DNA of 64,000 nt from assembly GCA_001567275.1 (NCBI GenBank), contig LNBX01000026.1:128056-192055 (forward strand), in the 5' to 3' direction. The notes under the pieces were generated by a model, which saw only the letters and a program-made list of their open reading frames with translations, did not search any database and was not told the origin of the DNA. The stretch comes from Bacteroidetes bacterium OLB10. GTDB taxonomy: Bacteria > Bacteroidota > Bacteroidia > AKYH767-A > OLB10. Position numbers and translations under genes: made by a program. How positions within the stretch are numbered: position 1 is the first letter of the stretch; each line of letters opens with the position of its first letter. Shown one piece after another: positions 62,094 to 64,000 of this stretch.

Positions 62094-62837
62094 TCAGGCA
62101 TTTCGCTGGCGAAATGCTTCAAATAAAATGACACCGGCAGCAACAGAAACATTCAGTGATGCTACGGTTTGTTTCATAGGTATGGTAATCTGCTCATCGG
62201 CACGTTTGAGATATTCAGGCGAAATACCTTCTCCTTCACTGCCCATGATGATACAACACGGGTCTGCAAGATTCGCTTTGTAATAAGGCAAGGAGGCTTT
62301 TTCAGTTGCAGCAAAAATTCTGATACCACTACCTTTCATATATTCCATAGCAAGTTTCAGATTTTTTTCGCGACAAACAGGAACAGAGTGAAGTGCACCG
62401 GCAGATGTTTTTACGGCATCTGCATTAATTCTTGCAGAACCTTGTTCCGGAATAATAATGGCATGAACACCGGTACACAATGCAGTACGCGCAATGGCTC
62501 CAAGGTTTCGCACATCTGTAACTCTGTCGAGCATAATAAAAAGCGGCAACTCACCCTTGTCGAAAATGAGAGGGATGAGGTCTTCCACTTGCTGATACTC
62601 TACCAACGATAACCATGCTACTACTCCCTGATGATTTCCTCTGGTTACCTGCTGAATTTTGGGTAGCGGCACCAGCTGAAAAGGAATTTTTCTCTCTACA
62701 AGAAGGTCCTTCAATTCAGTTATCAGCGGATTAGACAATCCCTGCTGCAGAATAATTTTTTCAATCTGCTTTCCGGCTTTCACTGCTTCAGCTACTGCAC
62801 GTGTGCCATAAATATATTCCGTTTTCTTGTCAATCAT
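62094..62837 (-). CDS. rlmB: 23S rRNA (guanosine-2'-O)-methyltransferase RlmB-like
   Basis: This 247-residue SPOUT enzyme starts EYIYGTRAVAEAVKAG and has motifs DRVTDVRNLGAIART, GSEGEGIS and SLNVSVAAGVILFEA, characteristic of RlmB/TrmH. It methylates a guanosine ribose in 23S rRNA. ATG at 62837 is used; the start at 62903 adds 22 residues that overlap the neighbour. It overlaps the upstream GWxTD gene by 8 bp. Confidence 0.92.
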   Translation of the reverse strand: MIDKKTEYIYGTRAVAEAVKAGKQIEKIILQQGLSNPLITELKDLLVERKIPFQLVPLPKIQQVTRGNHQGVVAWLSLVEYQQVEDLIPLIFDKGELPLFIMLDRVTDVRNLGAIARTALCTGVHAIIIPEQGSARINADAVKTSAGALHSVPVCREKNLKLAMEYMKGSGIRIFAATEKASLPYYKANLADPCCIIMGSEGEGISPEYLKRADEQITIPMKQTVASLNVSVAAGVILFEAFRQRNA

Positions 62838-64000
62838 GTATATCTTCTCCTGAGATTCGTCCCTGCCGCCAGTTGTCAACAGCCATATACCATACAGGCT
62901 CATAACTTGCTGACCTTACCAATACAAAATCATTGTCGGTAAAAGGGTTATTTATTTTTTGAAATGAAAAACTGAGTGCGCCATAACCTCTGTACGTTCC
63001 ATACTCCCAATATTCTGCTTCAGCGGTGCGATACACCGTTTTAGGAGGTCCGAAAACTAAGTATATCATTCCTCTGTCTGTTTTCCATCCTTCCAGATAG
63101 GAGGTAAAAAAGCGATTCGCATTTTGCATGCGCGTATAAAACATACGTATTAAAAATCGTGCACGCTCTTTGCTTCCTGAAACTTTTATCCAGAAATCGT
63201 CCACTGCAGCTTTTTTATCGTCAGCACTCATCAACTCATCGTATTCCTTTGCAGTAGTCAGATAACGCAAAGCTTCAATTAGCAGATTGGTGTTGGTGAC
63301 CTCTGGATAAGACTCATCAAAATGAAATAAAGTAGCACCTGATTTTATCATCGTATCAAACTGCAGATGATAAATTCCGTATCTCAAAGGGTTGATATTA
63401 AATTTACCGTTGTTGTCTGCACTTACACTGTAACTGCTGTCAGAAGTGTAGCTGAATATCTGCGGAGGTTTGGTGCTGAATGGCGGCAAAGCAACCGGAT
63501 ATTCCCTGAAAAAACATCGAACCCACATTTCAGATGTTCCTTCGTAATCAGAAACAGATAAGTTATTGCTGAATGCATTATTTATTACACTGCTGAACAA
63601 AGGAAAATTGTCGTTGTCGGCTCTGATATCAAAATCCTGCCTGCTTTGCTTGCTTACATCCACATCTATAAACGATTCTTTGAAAGAGCCACGGTTCAAA
63701 TCATTCAGACGTAATGCAAGCAAACAATTTTGTTTTGGATGGCGAAAACCGAACGACTTGATAACAATGGCATTTGAATCGTTGCTATAGGGTGGCGAAA
63801 ATGAAACCGACAGGCTGTCAATAATTTTTTTGCTTTCATAAGACTGGAAAAATATAAAACGCAAACTAAAGTCTGCTTTCATTTCACCATCATCGCTGCG
63901 TTTGTACAAGATATCAGCCACAGGCAACCGGAGATACAACGTACTGCTGTCGGCAGATTCATGTACGATAGCATATTGAGGTTTCAGCCATGAAGGGTCA
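62830..64000 (-). CDS. GWxTD-domain protein, 5' end beyond the window
   Basis: The frame is open from 62830 to the right edge (at least 389 residues). C-terminal GWKTDRGMIYLVFGPPKTVYR is the GWxTD domain of unknown function common in Bacteroidota and Acidobacteria, followed by EYWEYGTYRGYG. The N-terminal part is beta-rich. It is usually an exported protein. Its start lies outside the window, so signal peptide and length are unknown. rlmB overlaps its end by 8 bp, a sign of co-transcription. Confidence 0.85.
   Translation of the reverse strand, partial: DPSWLKPQYAIVHESADSSTLYLRLPVADILYKRSDDGEMKADFSLRFIFFQSYESKKIIDSLSVSFSPPYSNDSNAIVIKSFGFRHPKQNCLLALRLNDLNRGSFKESFIDVDVSKQSRQDFDIRADNDNFPLFSSVINNAFSNNLSVSDYEGTSEMWVRCFFREYPVALPPFSTKPPQIFSYTSDSSYSVSADNNGKFNINPLRYGIYHLQFDTMIKSGATLFHFDESYPEVTNTNLLIEALRYLTTAKEYDELMSADDKKAAVDDFWIKVSGSKERARFLIRMFYTRMQNANRFFTSYLEGWKTDRGMIYLVFGPPKTVYRTAEAEYWEYGTYRGYGALSFSFQKINNPFTDNDFVLVRSASYEPVWYMAVDNWRQGRISGEDIHD

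Noticed and set aside
1-64000. tRNA, rRNA or CRISPR arrays
   Set aside because: I saw no cloverleaf with conserved arms, no rRNA-like stretch and no regularly spaced repeats in the gaps.

Overview
The window is about 64 kb of chromosome from a member of the Bacteroidota, probably a gliding or surface-motile, T9SS-bearing lineage; I cannot place it below phylum/class. The evidence is gldF and gldG, several proteins with type IX secretion tails (YPNPT-like blocks), SprB repeats, a three-subunit sdhCAB operon with cytochrome b558, and promoters of the Bacteroidota form (TAnnTTTG with an upstream TTTG/TTG). No tRNA, rRNA or CRISPR array was seen.

Layout. 0-11 kb: a frameshifted membrane protein, a metallo-beta-lactamase-fold enzyme, two peptidoglycan enzymes (M23, and GH73 with LysM), a small cytochrome-c-like lipoprotein, tex, an S4 protein, a BamA/TamA-type outer-membrane protein and an rRNA methylase. 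11-21.7 kb: a LOG-like enzyme, sdhCAB, a 43-residue histidine-rich membrane peptide, a transketolase split into two genes with a von Willebrand A gene between them, an ECF sigma factor with two envelope partners, and apaG. 21.8-28 kb: an AT-rich accessory block of secreted-protein genes with duplications, truncations and frameshifts. 28-55.6 kb: mostly core genes (rpe, a lysine/alanine-dehydrogenase-like gene, a ketosynthase-like gene, gldFG, dnaN, an ABC-2 exporter, accA, ispE, nusB, leucine dehydrogenase, an ABC exporter, prmA, an MFS transporter, a two-component system, an aminotransferase, inositol monophosphatase, GH31). 55.6-62 kb: a second accessory block with palindromic repeats, a 3'-truncated IS3 element, and an operon of SprB-repeat protein, GH16 glucanase and outer-membrane protein lying between two direct copies of a ~95-bp repeat, followed by a Fic-family remnant. 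62-64 kb: rlmB and a GWxTD protein that runs off the window.

The strongest cross-cutting observation is that several reading frames are broken exactly at homopolymers (T8, T8, C13, T5, A7, T5, T5, T5, and T5 on the plus strand inside the aminotransferase). Adding or removing one base at each restores a sensible protein. This looks mainly like sequencing or assembly error, though transcriptional slippage or genuine decay cannot be excluded from sequence alone. The IS3 transposase shows the same effect at its slippery A-run, where an A7 fuses OrfA and OrfB.

The most system-like candidates are the repeat-bounded SprB/GH16/outer-membrane operon, the split transketolase around a VWA protein, and the duplicated pair of T9SS cargo genes whose second member has nearly vanished in one copy.
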